64,000 bases of DNA from CAJWPI01 sp964635015 (GCA_964635015.1 CAZWMS010000003.1:5222-69221); one strand, 5' to 3'. Positions 25,731-35,568 are shown, counted from the stretch's first letter. Numbers and translations are program-made. Notes: generated from the sequence alone by a model not told the origin.

Positions 25731-26759
25731 CTATTCAGGATCAGATAATTTTAATAGTTGTTTTCCAACATTTTGGCCTGTATAGAGTCTTAGAAGGGTA
25801 GTGGGGGCATTTTCCAAGCCTTCTTGTATATCTTCTTTATAAGTAATTTTTCCTTCATCTACCCAGCCCCTAAGTTCACTAATGGCTTCAGAGAATTTTG
25901 AAGCATAATCCAGGAGAATAAAACCTTCCATCCTAGCTCTCATAAAAATTAGAGCCATATAATTAGAGGGGCCTGGAGGTAAAATCTTTTCGTTGTAACG
26001 TGAAATTGCACCACATAAAACTATCCTTGCATTTTGAGCTATCTGAGCAAGTGATTTGTCCAAAAATTCCCCCCCAACATTATCAAAGACTAGGTTAATC
26101 CCTTTCGGACAAGATTCTCTTAAAGCTTTTGATATATTGTCCTTCTTATAATCTATTGCGAAGTCAAAATTTGCTTCATTTATTAGCCAATTACATTTAT
26201 CTTCTCCACCAGCTGTTCCAATAACTTTGCAACCTTTTATCTTGGCTATTTGACCTGCCACTGAGCCAGTTGCCCCAGCTGCCCCTGATACTACTACTGT
26301 ATCTCCCTCTTTGGGTTTACCTACATCTAAAAGACCAAAATAAGCAGTCAACCCTGTAATTCCAAAAACGCTTAAAGGACTAGTTATAGGTATATCTGAA
26401 GGGACTTTTGTCGCAGACATCATTCCCGATCCATCGGTAACAGCATAGTCTTGCCATCCAAAAGTTCCTTGCACTATCTCTCCTTCTTTAAATTCTGGAT
26501 GTCTCGATTCTATAACTTGGGCTACAGAACCTGCTCTCATAACTTCTCCAATTTGGACTGGTGGAACATAACTTTTTCTATCCTCCATCCAACCCCTTTG
26601 TGCAGGATCAAAACTTAAATAAAGATTCTTAACAAGCATTTCACCCTCACTAGGTGACTCTACTTCTACTTCTTGCCATTTAAAATTATGCTCTCCAACC
26701 ATACCTTCAGGCCTTTTAGACAATACCCATTGTCTATTTTTAAAATTTTTTCCAGACAT
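25731..26759 (-). CDS. NADP-dependent medium-chain oxidoreductase (CurA / leukotriene B4 dehydrogenase-like)
   Basis: Zinc-free MDR reductase of 342 aa. The N-terminal GroES-like domain (LYLSFDPAQRGWMEDR) and the cofactor motif VVSGAAGATGSVAGQIAK (about 150-167), with FDNVGGEFLDKSL, match the YncB/CurA/prostaglandin-reductase group that reduces alpha,beta-unsaturated ketones and aldehydes. It begins 16 bp after the carotenoid oxygenase on the same strand. Reduction of an enal or enone released by carotenoid cleavage is an attractive but unproven link. Confidence 0.9.
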   Translation of the reverse strand: MSGKNFKNRQWVLSKRPEGMVGEHNFKWQEVEVESPSEGEMLVKNLYLSFDPAQRGWMEDRKSYVPPVQIGEVMRAGSVAQVIESRHPEFKEGEIVQGTFGWQDYAVTDGSGMMSATKVPSDIPITSPLSVFGITGLTAYFGLLDVGKPKEGDTVVVSGAAGATGSVAGQIAKIKGCKVIGTAGGEDKCNWLINEANFDFAIDYKKDNISKALRESCPKGINLVFDNVGGEFLDKSLAQIAQNARIVLCGAISRYNEKILPPGPSNYMALIFMRARMEGFILLDYASKFSEAISELRGWVDEGKITYKEDIQEGLENAPTTLLRLYTGQNVGKQLLKLSDPE

Positions 26760-26775
26760 TTTTTTCTCCTATTTT

Positions 26776-28188
26776 TTAATTTCCTGGTCTCCAATTCCCA
26801 TGAAAACCAAAAGGAATTCTATGAGGTAGTTTTGCAGTTGCTATAGGTCCTGCCCCAACATTTTGGGCGTCTAGAATTAACAAATCAGACCTATTTTCTT
26901 CTCCTCTGTAAGCAGTTGCTATTAGATATCCATCTCCTTCCTCAGCATCTTGGTTTTTTGGAATAAATACTGGTTCACCTACTGCATCATTCTTTGAAGG
27001 CGTGAAAAAATGTTTTTTTCCTGAAATATGATCAAAGTGGGCAATAGAATTTAAACCTGCACCACCAAGGTGTTCTCCTATGCCTGTAGCATAATATCCG
27101 TGTCGGTATTTCAACATTGCATACCGTTCATCAACCCTTGGAAATTCACCTAAATCTTCATCTAAATAACTCTTTTTGATATTACTAGAATTAGATGATA
27201 GATCTATTTCCCAACGATTTAGTTTTGCTTCAGCTTTCTTTGGGTCACCCATACTTCCATCTACATGCGGGAAAAGAGGTGGTTCTTCAAATTGCATTAC
27301 ATCTGCAATGATTTTATTTCCTTCTGTATAAGCATTCATGGGGTGGAATACAAAACATGGGTCATCTGTGTACCATTTTATGTCTTCAACACTACCTTCT
27401 TTGGGCATTACTCCAATATGAGTTCCTTTATCAGGTTCCCATGCGATTGGAGGTTTCCCTTCCATAGCCCTTTGCATATCCATAGAAAGGGGAAATATAG
27501 GAAAAATTACATGTTCACTAGTTACCATAAAATCATGAACCATGCTTGAATAAGGTGCATCAAATTCTTCGTATTTCACTAAAGAACCATTTCTATCAAC
27601 TTCAAAATAACTCATTCTAGGGCTCAAGAGTTCTCCTACTGTATAACTAAAACTATGCATATGTCCTGTTAAGGGATCTATTTTGGGGTGAGCAGTCATT
27701 GGAGATAGAAGCTTATTGTTATAATTATGAGAGCCTCTTGATTCAAGAGAAATTGGATCTAATTCAAAAGGAAGGTGACCCTCTTCTAACGCCAATAATT
27801 TTCCAGCGTGGAAAACTATACTGGTGTTAGCGGTGCCATTATCATTGCTTGGATCCCATTCAGGATCTACTTCCATTGGATTTAAGGGGTTGATTAAAGA
27901 CCTCCCAGCTTTTCTTTCTTGACTCCATTTCGAAGTTCTTGCCCATCTATTTTTGTAAGAAACACGCCCATTCTCAAAATGAAAAGCATGAATCATCCCA
28001 TCACCTGCAAACCAATGATACTCATCCCCTAATGGAGCAAATTGTGGATCTGGACCATTTCTATAATAACTACCATAAATTTCTTTTGGTATTTCTCCTT
28101 CTACTATAAGATCATTTAAATCACATTCCATTCTTAAGGGAGCAAAGTTCCCTTTTAAGAAATCATTATTTGGATAAGGTCTTGTCAT
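26776..28188 (-). CDS. Carotenoid cleavage oxygenase (RPE65/CCD family)
   Basis: Seven-bladed propeller non-haem iron dioxygenase. The four iron-binding His motifs are SPMTAHPKIDP, SMVHDFMVT, CFVFHPMNAY and the C-terminal PFGFHGNW. IYGSYYRNGPDPQF and WFAGDGMIHAFHF are family N-terminal blocks. The ATG at 28188 gives 470 aa and is preceded by GGGGGCT at good spacing; an upstream in-frame TTG (28221) lacks a site. Members split carotenoids, apocarotenoids, stilbenes or lignin dimers, or make retinal. No carotenoid synthesis gene or rhodopsin is in the window, so the substrate is open. Confidence 0.93.
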   Translation of the reverse strand: MTRPYPNNDFLKGNFAPLRMECDLNDLIVEGEIPKEIYGSYYRNGPDPQFAPLGDEYHWFAGDGMIHAFHFENGRVSYKNRWARTSKWSQERKAGRSLINPLNPMEVDPEWDPSNDNGTANTSIVFHAGKLLALEEGHLPFELDPISLESRGSHNYNNKLLSPMTAHPKIDPLTGHMHSFSYTVGELLSPRMSYFEVDRNGSLVKYEEFDAPYSSMVHDFMVTSEHVIFPIFPLSMDMQRAMEGKPPIAWEPDKGTHIGVMPKEGSVEDIKWYTDDPCFVFHPMNAYTEGNKIIADVMQFEEPPLFPHVDGSMGDPKKAEAKLNRWEIDLSSNSSNIKKSYLDEDLGEFPRVDERYAMLKYRHGYYATGIGEHLGGAGLNSIAHFDHISGKKHFFTPSKNDAVGEPVFIPKNQDAEEGDGYLIATAYRGEENRSDLLILDAQNVGAGPIATAKLPHRIPFGFHGNWRPGN

Positions 28189-28240
28189 GGCTGAGCCCCC
28201 TTCAGTAAGTATTTGGAACAACCTTTAGAAATCAGTTTCT

Positions 28241-28843
28241 TTATGTTTTCCTTAAATTTTTAAATCTTGAAGCTAAGTATACAGCTATTGCTGCTGCTAT
28301 AACACTTATGGTGAGAGGAAGAACTGAAGCACTATCAGCAATGCTTTTTCCAGCAAAATATCCAGGGAGCATATATATTGATGCCCAGAAAATACCTGAA
28401 AATAAATCTATAAGTATAAATTTTCTTGGTTCCATACCCAAAGAACCTGCTACTAAAGGCAGTAAGGCCCTTACAGGTCCTATGAACCTTCCTAAGAAAA
28501 TACCAATTACTCCGTAAGATTTAATGAAAGCTCTCCCTTCTAACAACCAATGAGGTCTTTTTACGAAAGGCCACTTATTATCTAGTTTGTTTTGAAAATA
28601 TCTTCCTATTAAGAAACTAAAGATATCTGCCATACACGCCCCTAAGTAAGCAAAAAGCAAGACAAAGGGGAGGGGAAGATTCAAAGTTCCTGCCATTGCT
28701 GAAATAAGAGCTAGAAGTGCAACCCCTGGAATCAACAAACCAATCACAGCGAAGGATTCTAGGAAAGCAGCAAAAAAAATAACCCCTATTATCCATTCAG
28801 GATAATTCTCGAGCCAAAGTAATGCTACACCAGGATCAAACAT
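28241..28843 (-). CDS. DedA-family membrane protein (SNARE-associated/VTT domain)
   Basis: Inner-membrane protein with five to six hydrophobic segments. ESFAVIGLLIPG near residues 30-41 and FLGRFIGPVRALLPLVAGSLGM are the re-entrant-loop motifs of DedA proteins, which act as undecaprenyl-phosphate or phospholipid flippases. AAGGA lies 11 nt before the ATG at 28843, which I prefer over an ATG at 28855 that overlaps that site. About 200 aa is typical. It leads the minus-strand group with the carotenoid oxygenase and reductase, 52 bp downstream. Confidence 0.9.
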   Translation of the reverse strand: MFDPGVALLWLENYPEWIIGVIFFAAFLESFAVIGLLIPGVALLALISAMAGTLNLPLPFVLLFAYLGACMADIFSFLIGRYFQNKLDNKWPFVKRPHWLLEGRAFIKSYGVIGIFLGRFIGPVRALLPLVAGSLGMEPRKFILIDLFSGIFWASIYMLPGYFAGKSIADSASVLPLTISVIAAAIAVYLASRFKNLRKT

Positions 28844-28895
28844 TCTATAATGCATCCTTATCTATTAATTATAGCCAACAGAATATTGAATTACA

Positions 28896-30161
28896 GTGGA
28901 TAGTAAAGACATTAATAAGTATATAGAAGATTTAGCTGTGAAAGCTAAATCTGCTGCTAGTCTAATTTCTTCTATAGAGACAAAGAAGAAAGATAGTGCT
29001 CTTAATACTATGGCGGAAATAATTTCTGAAAGGAAAGAACAAATTCTACAAGCTAATTATCAAGACATTAAAGAAGCCAAGGATCACAATATTAGCTCCC
29101 ACCTTTTGGAAAGATTAGAACTCAATGAAAGTAGGATAGATTCAATGGTTTTGAGTTTGAAGAATATTGCTAAATTACCAGACCCTATAGGAAATATAAC
29201 AAAGCTTAAATCTACCCCCTCTGGCATCAGAGTGAGAAAGATGAGAGTGCCAATAGGGGTAATAGGCATCATTTATGAATCTCGGCCCAATGTTACTGCT
29301 GATGCAGCAGCTCTTTGTTTTAAGTCAGGAAATTCTTGTATTTTAAGAGGAGGTTCAGAGTCTCTGAGATCCAACATTGAAATTAGCCAATGTTTAATAG
29401 ATGCCTTAGAGGAAAATAAATTACCAAAATCTTCTGTAAATCTGATTAAAACTTCAGATAGAGAGGCTGTAAAGATGCTTCTCTCACAGGAAGAATCCTT
29501 AGATTTAATAATCCCAAGAGGGGGAAAAAAATTAATTAAATCTGTTCTTGAAAATACTAAAATTCCTGTTTTAAGACATCTTGATGGCATTTGTCATGTT
29601 TTTATCGATAAGGATGCAGAAGTGCAAAAGGCTTTAGACATATCTATAAATGCTAAAACTTATCGTTATAGTATTTGTGGGGCCATGGAGACATTATTAA
29701 TTCATAAAAATATAGCAAAAGAAGTTTTACCAAAATTAGGTAAACTTTTCTTTGAAAAAGAGGTTGAACTGCGAGGTTGCAAGCAAACTATTAAGTTAAT
29801 AGATGCATCTGAAGCAACAGAGCAAGATTGGGTATCTGAATATCTAGCACCAATATTATGTATAAGAATAGTTGAAAGTTTAGATGCAGCAATAAAACAC
29901 ATAAATAAATATGGTTCAGCACATACTGATTCAATAGTTACAGAAAATAATGAAAGGGCACAAATTTTTCTTAAATCAGTGGATTCCTCTTCAGTAATGC
30001 ATAATTTACCAACTTGTTGGGCAGATGGCTTTGAATATGGTTTGGGAGCTGAGATTGGAATTTCAACAGATAAGCTTCATGCTAGAGGCCCTATAGGTTT
30101 GGAGGGTCTCACTTCTGAAAAGTACTTAGTGCTAGGGAATGCAGAACTAAGAGGAATTTAA
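28896..30161 (+). CDS. proA: Gamma-glutamyl phosphate reductase
   Basis: Second step of proline synthesis: NADPH reduction of glutamyl-5-phosphate to the semialdehyde. An aldehyde-dehydrogenase fold with the catalytic Cys in YSICGAMETLLIH (near residue 255), GVIGIIYESRPNVTADAA and the C-terminal RGPIGLEGLTSEKY. At 421 aa it is full length. The start is a GTG with no evident ribosome site. It precedes nadD by 12 bp, the arrangement also seen in Pseudomonas. proB is not in the window. Confidence 0.97.
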   Translation: MDSKDINKYIEDLAVKAKSAASLISSIETKKKDSALNTMAEIISERKEQILQANYQDIKEAKDHNISSHLLERLELNESRIDSMVLSLKNIAKLPDPIGNITKLKSTPSGIRVRKMRVPIGVIGIIYESRPNVTADAAALCFKSGNSCILRGGSESLRSNIEISQCLIDALEENKLPKSSVNLIKTSDREAVKMLLSQEESLDLIIPRGGKKLIKSVLENTKIPVLRHLDGICHVFIDKDAEVQKALDISINAKTYRYSICGAMETLLIHKNIAKEVLPKLGKLFFEKEVELRGCKQTIKLIDASEATEQDWVSEYLAPILCIRIVESLDAAIKHINKYGSAHTDSIVTENNERAQIFLKSVDSSSVMHNLPTCWADGFEYGLGAEIGISTDKLHARGPIGLEGLTSEKYLVLGNAELRGI

Positions 30162-30173
30162 AAGAAGTAATAT

Positions 30174-30836
30174 ATGACAAAACTAATTGGCATTTTTGGG
30201 GGAACATTCGACCCTGTTCATAATGGCCATACAGAGACCATTAGGAGTCTTCTAGAAATTATAAGTTTCCATCAGATAAAAGTTATACCAAATGGAAAAC
30301 CTCCTCACAGACCTTCTGTATTTGGATCTTCATTTGAAAGATTAAAAATGACTTCTATAGCTTTTAAATCTTTTGATAAAGTAGTCATAGACGATAGAGA
30401 GATCAATAGAAAAGGTCCCTCCTATGCAATCGACACTGCAAAAGAGATAAGTACAGAAATAAGTAAAGATAGTTCATTAATCTGGATTATGGGTTTAGAC
30501 GCATTTAGTTCTATTGATTCTTGGCATAGATGGGAAGAATTTCTAGGTATTGTAAATATTATTGTAATGTTTAGACCTAACATTGAAATTCCCAAAGGAA
30601 GTATTGCTAGCAAATTACTTCAAGAAAGGTCAGTAAATAGTAAAGAAGATATTTCTCAGAAAGACAAAGGGAGGATCCTATTATGCAAGGTTATTCCTAT
30701 TGATATTTCCTCTACTACAGTTAGAGAAAATTTATTTCAAGGAAAAGAGGTAAGTGACATGATTTTCTACAAGGTAAATGATTTTATTGAATCTAAAAAA
30801 CTTTACGTCAGTGAGAATGAGAAACTCCAAAATTAA
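30174..30836 (+). CDS. nadD: Nicotinate-nucleotide adenylyltransferase
   Basis: Adenylates nicotinate mononucleotide in NAD synthesis. IGIFGGTFDPVHNGH (residues 5-19) is the nucleotidyltransferase motif with HxGH, IPNGKPPHR and SSTTVREN near the end are NadD signatures. At 220 aa it is typical. The 3' end overlaps rsfS by 20 bp. It belongs to the classic nadD-rsfS-rlmH-mrdA-rodA string. Confidence 0.96.
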   Translation: MTKLIGIFGGTFDPVHNGHTETIRSLLEIISFHQIKVIPNGKPPHRPSVFGSSFERLKMTSIAFKSFDKVVIDDREINRKGPSYAIDTAKEISTEISKDSSLIWIMGLDAFSSIDSWHRWEEFLGIVNIIVMFRPNIEIPKGSIASKLLQERSVNSKEDISQKDKGRILLCKVIPIDISSTTVRENLFQGKEVSDMIFYKVNDFIESKKLYVSENEKLQN

Positions 30837-31143
30837 AAACCTGGTTTTAGAAAGTTTAAGGGAACTTAAAGCCGTTAACACTGTCACCATAAATGTTAGA
30901 AAAATGAGCTATTTCACAGACTATATGGTAATTACAACAGGAACTTCATCAAGACATATAACAGCTCTAAGTGAAAAGGTAATTGATAAATTAAAAGAAA
31001 ATAAAATCAATCTTGTGGGAGTTGAAGGCCATGGTGAGGAGGAATGGGTTTTGATTGATATTGGAGACATAGTCTTACATTTAATGTCTAACAAGAAAAG
31101 GTCTTTTTATGATCTAGAGAGCCTTTGGGATGCTGATTTATAA
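30817..31143 (+). CDS. rsfS: Ribosomal silencing factor RsfS
   Basis: Binds ribosomal protein L14 (uL14) and blocks subunit joining when nutrients are scarce. MSYFTDYMVITTGTSSRHITAL, GVEGHGEEEWVLIDIGDIVLH and the C-terminal YDLESLWDAD are diagnostic. The ATG at 30817 gives 108 aa, the usual size; an ATG at 30778 would add 13 unmatched residues inside nadD. The stop is followed immediately by the rlmH ATG. Confidence 0.95.
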   Translation: MRNSKIKNLVLESLRELKAVNTVTINVRKMSYFTDYMVITTGTSSRHITALSEKVIDKLKENKINLVGVEGHGEEEWVLIDIGDIVLHLMSNKKRSFYDLESLWDADL

Positions 31144-31611
31144 ATGGAAATAAATATAATATCTATAACTAACAAGAGACCCAGTTGGTTAGAAGAGGCT
31201 TTTAATGATTATCTGAGTAGGTTTGATAGCTCTATGACTGTTAACTTCCTAGCATTGAAGCCTTTAAAAAAATCAAAAAAAATTAATACTCATACTCTAG
31301 TTGAAAAAGAGGGTAAAAGGATTATTAAATTATTAAATTCTTCTGACCCTATTATTTCTTTAGACAGAAAAGGAGAAAGTTGGGACACCTTGAAATTGAA
31401 GTCAGAATTAGATGAGTGTTACGCTTATTCAAAAACTCTCAATTTTCTTATTGGAGGTACCTTTGGGCTTAGTGAAAATTGTTTAAAAAAGTCTAAATTT
31501 ATTTTTTCTTTATCTAAACTTACTCTTCCGCATTCCTTTGTACCACTTATTTTGATTGAACAGCTCTACAGAGCATGGACTATCGGAAGAAAACATCCAT
31601 ACCATAAGTAA
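31144..31611 (+). CDS. rlmH: 23S rRNA pseudouridine-1915 N3-methyltransferase
   Basis: SPOUT-fold methyltransferase acting on the assembled 70S ribosome at helix 69. LNFLIGGTFGLSENCLKKSK holds the knotted SAM site, and the C-terminal LILIEQLYRAWTIGRKHPYHK ends with the conserved HPYHK. At 155 aa it has normal length. It starts on the base after the rsfS stop, 8 bp before mrdA. Confidence 0.96.
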   Translation: MEINIISITNKRPSWLEEAFNDYLSRFDSSMTVNFLALKPLKKSKKINTHTLVEKEGKRIIKLLNSSDPIISLDRKGESWDTLKLKSELDECYAYSKTLNFLIGGTFGLSENCLKKSKFIFSLSKLTLPHSFVPLILIEQLYRAWTIGRKHPYHK

Positions 31612-31619
31612 TAAATATT

Positions 31620-33467
31620 ATGTTTGATTTGTCCACTAAAGAAGAAGAATATAGAAAGAAATCTTTTAAGAAAAGATTTTTTTTTCTTTTATCCCTTCTA
31701 CTTTTATTTGCTTTTATATCCCTATTCCAAATAATAAAATTGACAGTTTTAGATAATAATATTTATGTAACAGAGTCGGATAAAAATAGAATAATTTTTT
31801 CACCTATTTTCCCTGCCAGAGGATTAATCAAGTTGTCGGATGGTCAATTAATTACTGAAAATGTAGTTTCAAATGATTTATTTTTGGCTGTAAACCAGGT
31901 AAATAATGTTAATAAACTATTAGAGGATTTAATTATTTCTTTAAACTTAAAAAATGAAACTCTTTTAGCTTTAAAGAAGAAACTTGAAACAGAAAGTAAG
32001 AAAATCAACTCTAGTTCCATTCTTTTAATGAAAAACCTTTCGTCAGAACAGGTAGCTAAGTACCTACTTAACAGTGAAAAGTGGCCTTCTGTTAGTTTAA
32101 AGCCTAGGCTCCAAAGATATGTTTTAGATGGACCTCTTTTTTCTCATACAATAGGTTATCTAGGCAGAGTTAGTTCTAATGAACTAGATGGTTCAAAATT
32201 CAAGTACAAAATTGACTCATGGACAGGTAAATCAGGTGTAGAAAAGGTCTATGAGCAAAGCCTTAGGGGATCGTTAGGTCATAAAATAGTAGAAGTAGAT
32301 GTTTATGGTAAGGAAATAAGAGAATTAGAAAGACTAAAGCCTGGCAAAGCACCTGATATCTACTTAAGTTTGAATAAACCCCTTCAGGAATTGGCCAGAA
32401 AAAAACTATCTGGAAGAAAGGGAGCCATAGTTGCTATGGATCCAAATAATGGACTTATAAAGGCCTTAGTTAGTTCTCCTGATTTTAATCCAAATATATT
32501 AAATCAATCAGAACAAGGTGAATTTAGAGATCTGATTAATAACAAAGAAAGTCCCTTCTTTAACAGAGCAATTTCTGGGAATTATCCCCCTGCTTCTACT
32601 TTAAAGCCCTTCCTAGCTTTACTGGGCTTACAAGAGAAACTTATTGATTGGGATACTGTGATTGAAGATAAAGGTTTTTTTCAAATAAAAGAGGGGGGAA
32701 GAAGATATAGGGGTTGGAAGGAAGAGGGTCACGGTTCAGTTAACTTAAAAAAAGCAATTATCGAATCATCAGATGTCTTTTTCTATCAATTAGCTACAAA
32801 AATGTCCGTCGAAATGATCCATTCATTTCTAAATTTATTTGGTTTTGGAAAATTATTAGGAATAGATATTTCTGGAGAAGAACAAGCGACACTACCTAAT
32901 CGCCAATGGAAATTAGGGAAAGTTGGTGAAGAATGGTTTATAGGCGACACTGTTAATTTGGGTATAGGTCAAGGGTATATATCTAGCACTCCTTTACAAT
33001 TAGTTATTGCCTTTTCAGCCTTAGCAAATAGGGGTAAATTATACAAACCGAGGATTGTTGAAAAAATTGACAACAAGCCTACAAAGGCTGAGATCCTAAG
33101 TGAAATAAAGTTGTTAGATAATAATAACTGGGAAAAAATTGAACATGCACTGCTTTCTGTAATTGAATCATGGAATGGGACTGCTCATAACTTATACGAT
33201 AAAAATAGTATAAGGATAGCAGGAAAAACAGGTACCGCTCAACTTAGAAGTTTATCAGGGGAAGCTATGTCCGTGAAAGAGGAATATTCTGATATAAGAA
33301 CTGAGGAAAAAGAAAGGGATCATGCTCTATTTGTTGGTTATGGACCAGTCCCGAATGCTACATTGGCTGTTGTAGTTATTATTGAGAATGGAGAATCTGC
33401 TAGCAAAGTTGCAGCCCCCATAGCCAAAGAACTAATAAATCTTTATACCAATAAAAGGAACTTTTGA
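31620..33467 (+). CDS. mrdA: Penicillin-binding protein 2 (elongation transpeptidase)
   Basis: Class B PBP that cross-links peptidoglycan in the Rod complex. One N-terminal membrane helix (about 20-42, FFFLLSLLLLFAFISLFQII) anchors it in the inner membrane. A pedestal domain comes next, then the transpeptidase domain with STLK (SxxK nucleophile, PPASTLKPF), SSD (SxN-like) and AGKTGTAQ. At 615 aa it is close to E. coli MrdA (633). Its stop overlaps the rodA ATG (TGATG). Confidence 0.96.
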   Translation: MFDLSTKEEEYRKKSFKKRFFFLLSLLLLFAFISLFQIIKLTVLDNNIYVTESDKNRIIFSPIFPARGLIKLSDGQLITENVVSNDLFLAVNQVNNVNKLLEDLIISLNLKNETLLALKKKLETESKKINSSSILLMKNLSSEQVAKYLLNSEKWPSVSLKPRLQRYVLDGPLFSHTIGYLGRVSSNELDGSKFKYKIDSWTGKSGVEKVYEQSLRGSLGHKIVEVDVYGKEIRELERLKPGKAPDIYLSLNKPLQELARKKLSGRKGAIVAMDPNNGLIKALVSSPDFNPNILNQSEQGEFRDLINNKESPFFNRAISGNYPPASTLKPFLALLGLQEKLIDWDTVIEDKGFFQIKEGGRRYRGWKEEGHGSVNLKKAIIESSDVFFYQLATKMSVEMIHSFLNLFGFGKLLGIDISGEEQATLPNRQWKLGKVGEEWFIGDTVNLGIGQGYISSTPLQLVIAFSALANRGKLYKPRIVEKIDNKPTKAEILSEIKLLDNNNWEKIEHALLSVIESWNGTAHNLYDKNSIRIAGKTGTAQLRSLSGEAMSVKEEYSDIRTEEKERDHALFVGYGPVPNATLAVVVIIENGESASKVAAPIAKELINLYTNKRNF

Positions 33468-34591
33468 TGTCCAGAAGACCGCTAGATTATTTACTAAATA
33501 GTCCAGTCAGAGTTAAAAGACTGACTTTTTCAGGTATTGTAAAGGATGTTCCCCTGTTCTTTTCAGTAATAGCACTTCTAATTTTTGGTTTTTTTATGTT
33601 ATACAGTGCTAGCGGACAATCAGAGACCATGCTATTAAGACAGGTGTTTTTTTCGTGTATGGGTTTGTTTTTAATGATTGTAATAGCACAATTTAATCTT
33701 ATTTCTTATAGATTAGTCCTGATTCACTTTTATTGGCTTGGTTTAGCACTTCTTATTTATGTTCTTTTAAATCCCTCTGAACAAAGCAATACCAGCCGTT
33801 GGATTGATCTAGGAATAATTAGCTTTCAACCCTCAGAACTTGTGAGATTAATTTTACCGTTAGCAGTTGCTTCATTCTTAACAAGAAAACAGATAAAACC
33901 ATTAATAAGAGACTGGTTTATAGTTATGCTAGCAATTTTTATTTGTAGTTTTCTTATTTTTAAAGAACCCGACTTAGGAACAGCAATTATCGTTTTTATT
34001 TCTGGTTGTATACCAGTCTTCCTTTCTGGCTTTCCTTTTTCCATTATTTTATTATTCCTTTTTTTGGCAGTTTCACTATCTCCTCTTCTTTGGAATAGTC
34101 TAGAGCCTTATATGCAATCAAGGCTTTTAACTCTTTTAGATTCTGAATCAGATCCATTGGGGGCTGGCTGGAATATTGCTCAATCGAAAGTAGCAATCGG
34201 GTCAGGAGGTTTTTTTGGAAAAGGGTATCTTTCAGGGACTCAAAGTCAATTAGATTTTATTCCCGCAAGTCATACTGACTTTATTTTTTCAGTTATTGCC
34301 GAAGAATTAGGACTATTTGGAATTTTATTTCTTTTAATACTTTATATCTTTATTTTAGTAAGAATATTTAAAATATCTTTCAACGCCGAAACTTTTTTTG
34401 AAAGATTGGTTTCTATTTCAATAGGATTTATGCTTCTTACATTTATAATAATCAATATTTCTATGGTAGTAGGGGTGTTTCCTGTAGTAGGGGTTCCTCT
34501 TCCGTTAATAAGCCAGGGAGGAACTGCAATAGTAGTAAATCTTATTAGCCTTGGAATAGTTCTTTCAGTTAAGAAGATGCAAGTTTGGTAG
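33467..34591 (+). CDS. rodA: Peptidoglycan glycosyltransferase RodA
   Basis: SEDS-family polymerase of lateral wall synthesis, partner of MrdA. About ten membrane helices; GSGGFFGKGYLSGTQSQLDFIP and HTDFIFSVIAEELG are core SEDS motifs (with the catalytic Asp), and PLPLISQGGTA is the C-terminal signature. The ATG at 33467 with AGGAA upstream gives 374 aa; an in-frame TTG one codon earlier is less likely. Translationally coupled to mrdA. Confidence 0.96.
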   Translation: MSRRPLDYLLNSPVRVKRLTFSGIVKDVPLFFSVIALLIFGFFMLYSASGQSETMLLRQVFFSCMGLFLMIVIAQFNLISYRLVLIHFYWLGLALLIYVLLNPSEQSNTSRWIDLGIISFQPSELVRLILPLAVASFLTRKQIKPLIRDWFIVMLAIFICSFLIFKEPDLGTAIIVFISGCIPVFLSGFPFSIILLFLFLAVSLSPLLWNSLEPYMQSRLLTLLDSESDPLGAGWNIAQSKVAIGSGGFFGKGYLSGTQSQLDFIPASHTDFIFSVIAEELGLFGILFLLILYIFILVRIFKISFNAETFFERLVSISIGFMLLTFIIINISMVVGVFPVVGVPLPLISQGGTAIVVNLISLGIVLSVKKMQVW

Positions 34592-34593
34592 TT

Positions 34594-35568
34594 ATGTTAA
34601 AAATAATTTTTCTTGTTTTGTCTATCTCTTTGTTTATATCAGGAAATATTATCATAGCTGATGAGAAGTCTTATTCTGATAGACCTGAAGTAAGTGAATT
34701 TGTAGATACCATGTATGAAAAACATGGTTTTAATAAACAAAAACTCTTTGAATTACTATCAAAGTCACAATTTCAGGAGCGGGTAGTTAGAATAATGGAT
34801 CATCAGCCAGAAGGCACTATGACTTGGGGGCAGTACAAGAGACTTATTATTACAAGAGATCGTATAGCTCTGGGAAAACAATTCATACAAACTTACTCGG
34901 AGGACCTAGAGAGAGCTGAAGATATTTTCGGAATTCCCTCAGAAATAATAGCTTCTATAATAGGTATAGAAACAAGATATGGAAAAACTCTTGGAAGCGT
35001 AAGAGTTATTGACTCCCTAATGACACTTTCTTTTGATTACCCTAGAAGAGAAAAGTTTTTTATAAGTCAATTAGAGAATTTTTTACTTCTTGCTAGAGAA
35101 GAAAAATTAGATGCTTCTAAAATTAAAGGCTCTATTGCTGGGGCCATGGGTTATGGTCAATTCATGCCAGACAGTTATAGATTATATGCAGTAGATTTTG
35201 ACTTTGACGGGAAAAGAGATATTTTAAGCAACCCAGTTGATGCAATAGGAAGCGTTGCTAACTTTCTTAGTAAGAAAGGTAAGTGGGTTGCAAATACAGA
35301 AATTGTACTAGAGGCAACTTTGAAAGGTAAAAGACCTGAAATTAAATCTGCCTTTAAACCATATTTATCTATTTATGAGCTAGAAAAAATTGGTATTAAA
35401 CCTTTGATAAGAACTAGAAAAAATACTTTAGTAGCTCCTATTGAGCTGGAGGACGATAAGGAATTCGAATATTGGTTGGGTTTAAATAATTACCATGCTT
35501 TATCCAGATATAATAGGAGTAAACTATATGTCATGGCAGTTTACCAATTTAGTAAATCGTTAAAGTAA
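34594..35568 (+). CDS. mltB: Lytic murein transglycosylase B
   Basis: Cleaves the MurNAc-GlcNAc bond to form 1,6-anhydro ends. A signal peptide (MLKIIFLVLSISLFISGNI) leads to the slt-type catalytic domain: IIGIETRYGKTLGSV with the catalytic Glu, GAMGYGQFMPDSYR and DAIGSVANFLSKKGW-like blocks. There is no lipobox, so it looks soluble in the periplasm. The ATG at 34594 lies just after the rodA stop and gives 324 aa. It matches the Pseudomonas-type rodA-mltB order; rlpA, which usually follows, is absent here. Confidence 0.93.
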   Translation: MLKIIFLVLSISLFISGNIIIADEKSYSDRPEVSEFVDTMYEKHGFNKQKLFELLSKSQFQERVVRIMDHQPEGTMTWGQYKRLIITRDRIALGKQFIQTYSEDLERAEDIFGIPSEIIASIIGIETRYGKTLGSVRVIDSLMTLSFDYPRREKFFISQLENFLLLAREEKLDASKIKGSIAGAMGYGQFMPDSYRLYAVDFDFDGKRDILSNPVDAIGSVANFLSKKGKWVANTEIVLEATLKGKRPEIKSAFKPYLSIYELEKIGIKPLIRTRKNTLVAPIELEDDKEFEYWLGLNNYHALSRYNRSKLYVMAVYQFSKSLK

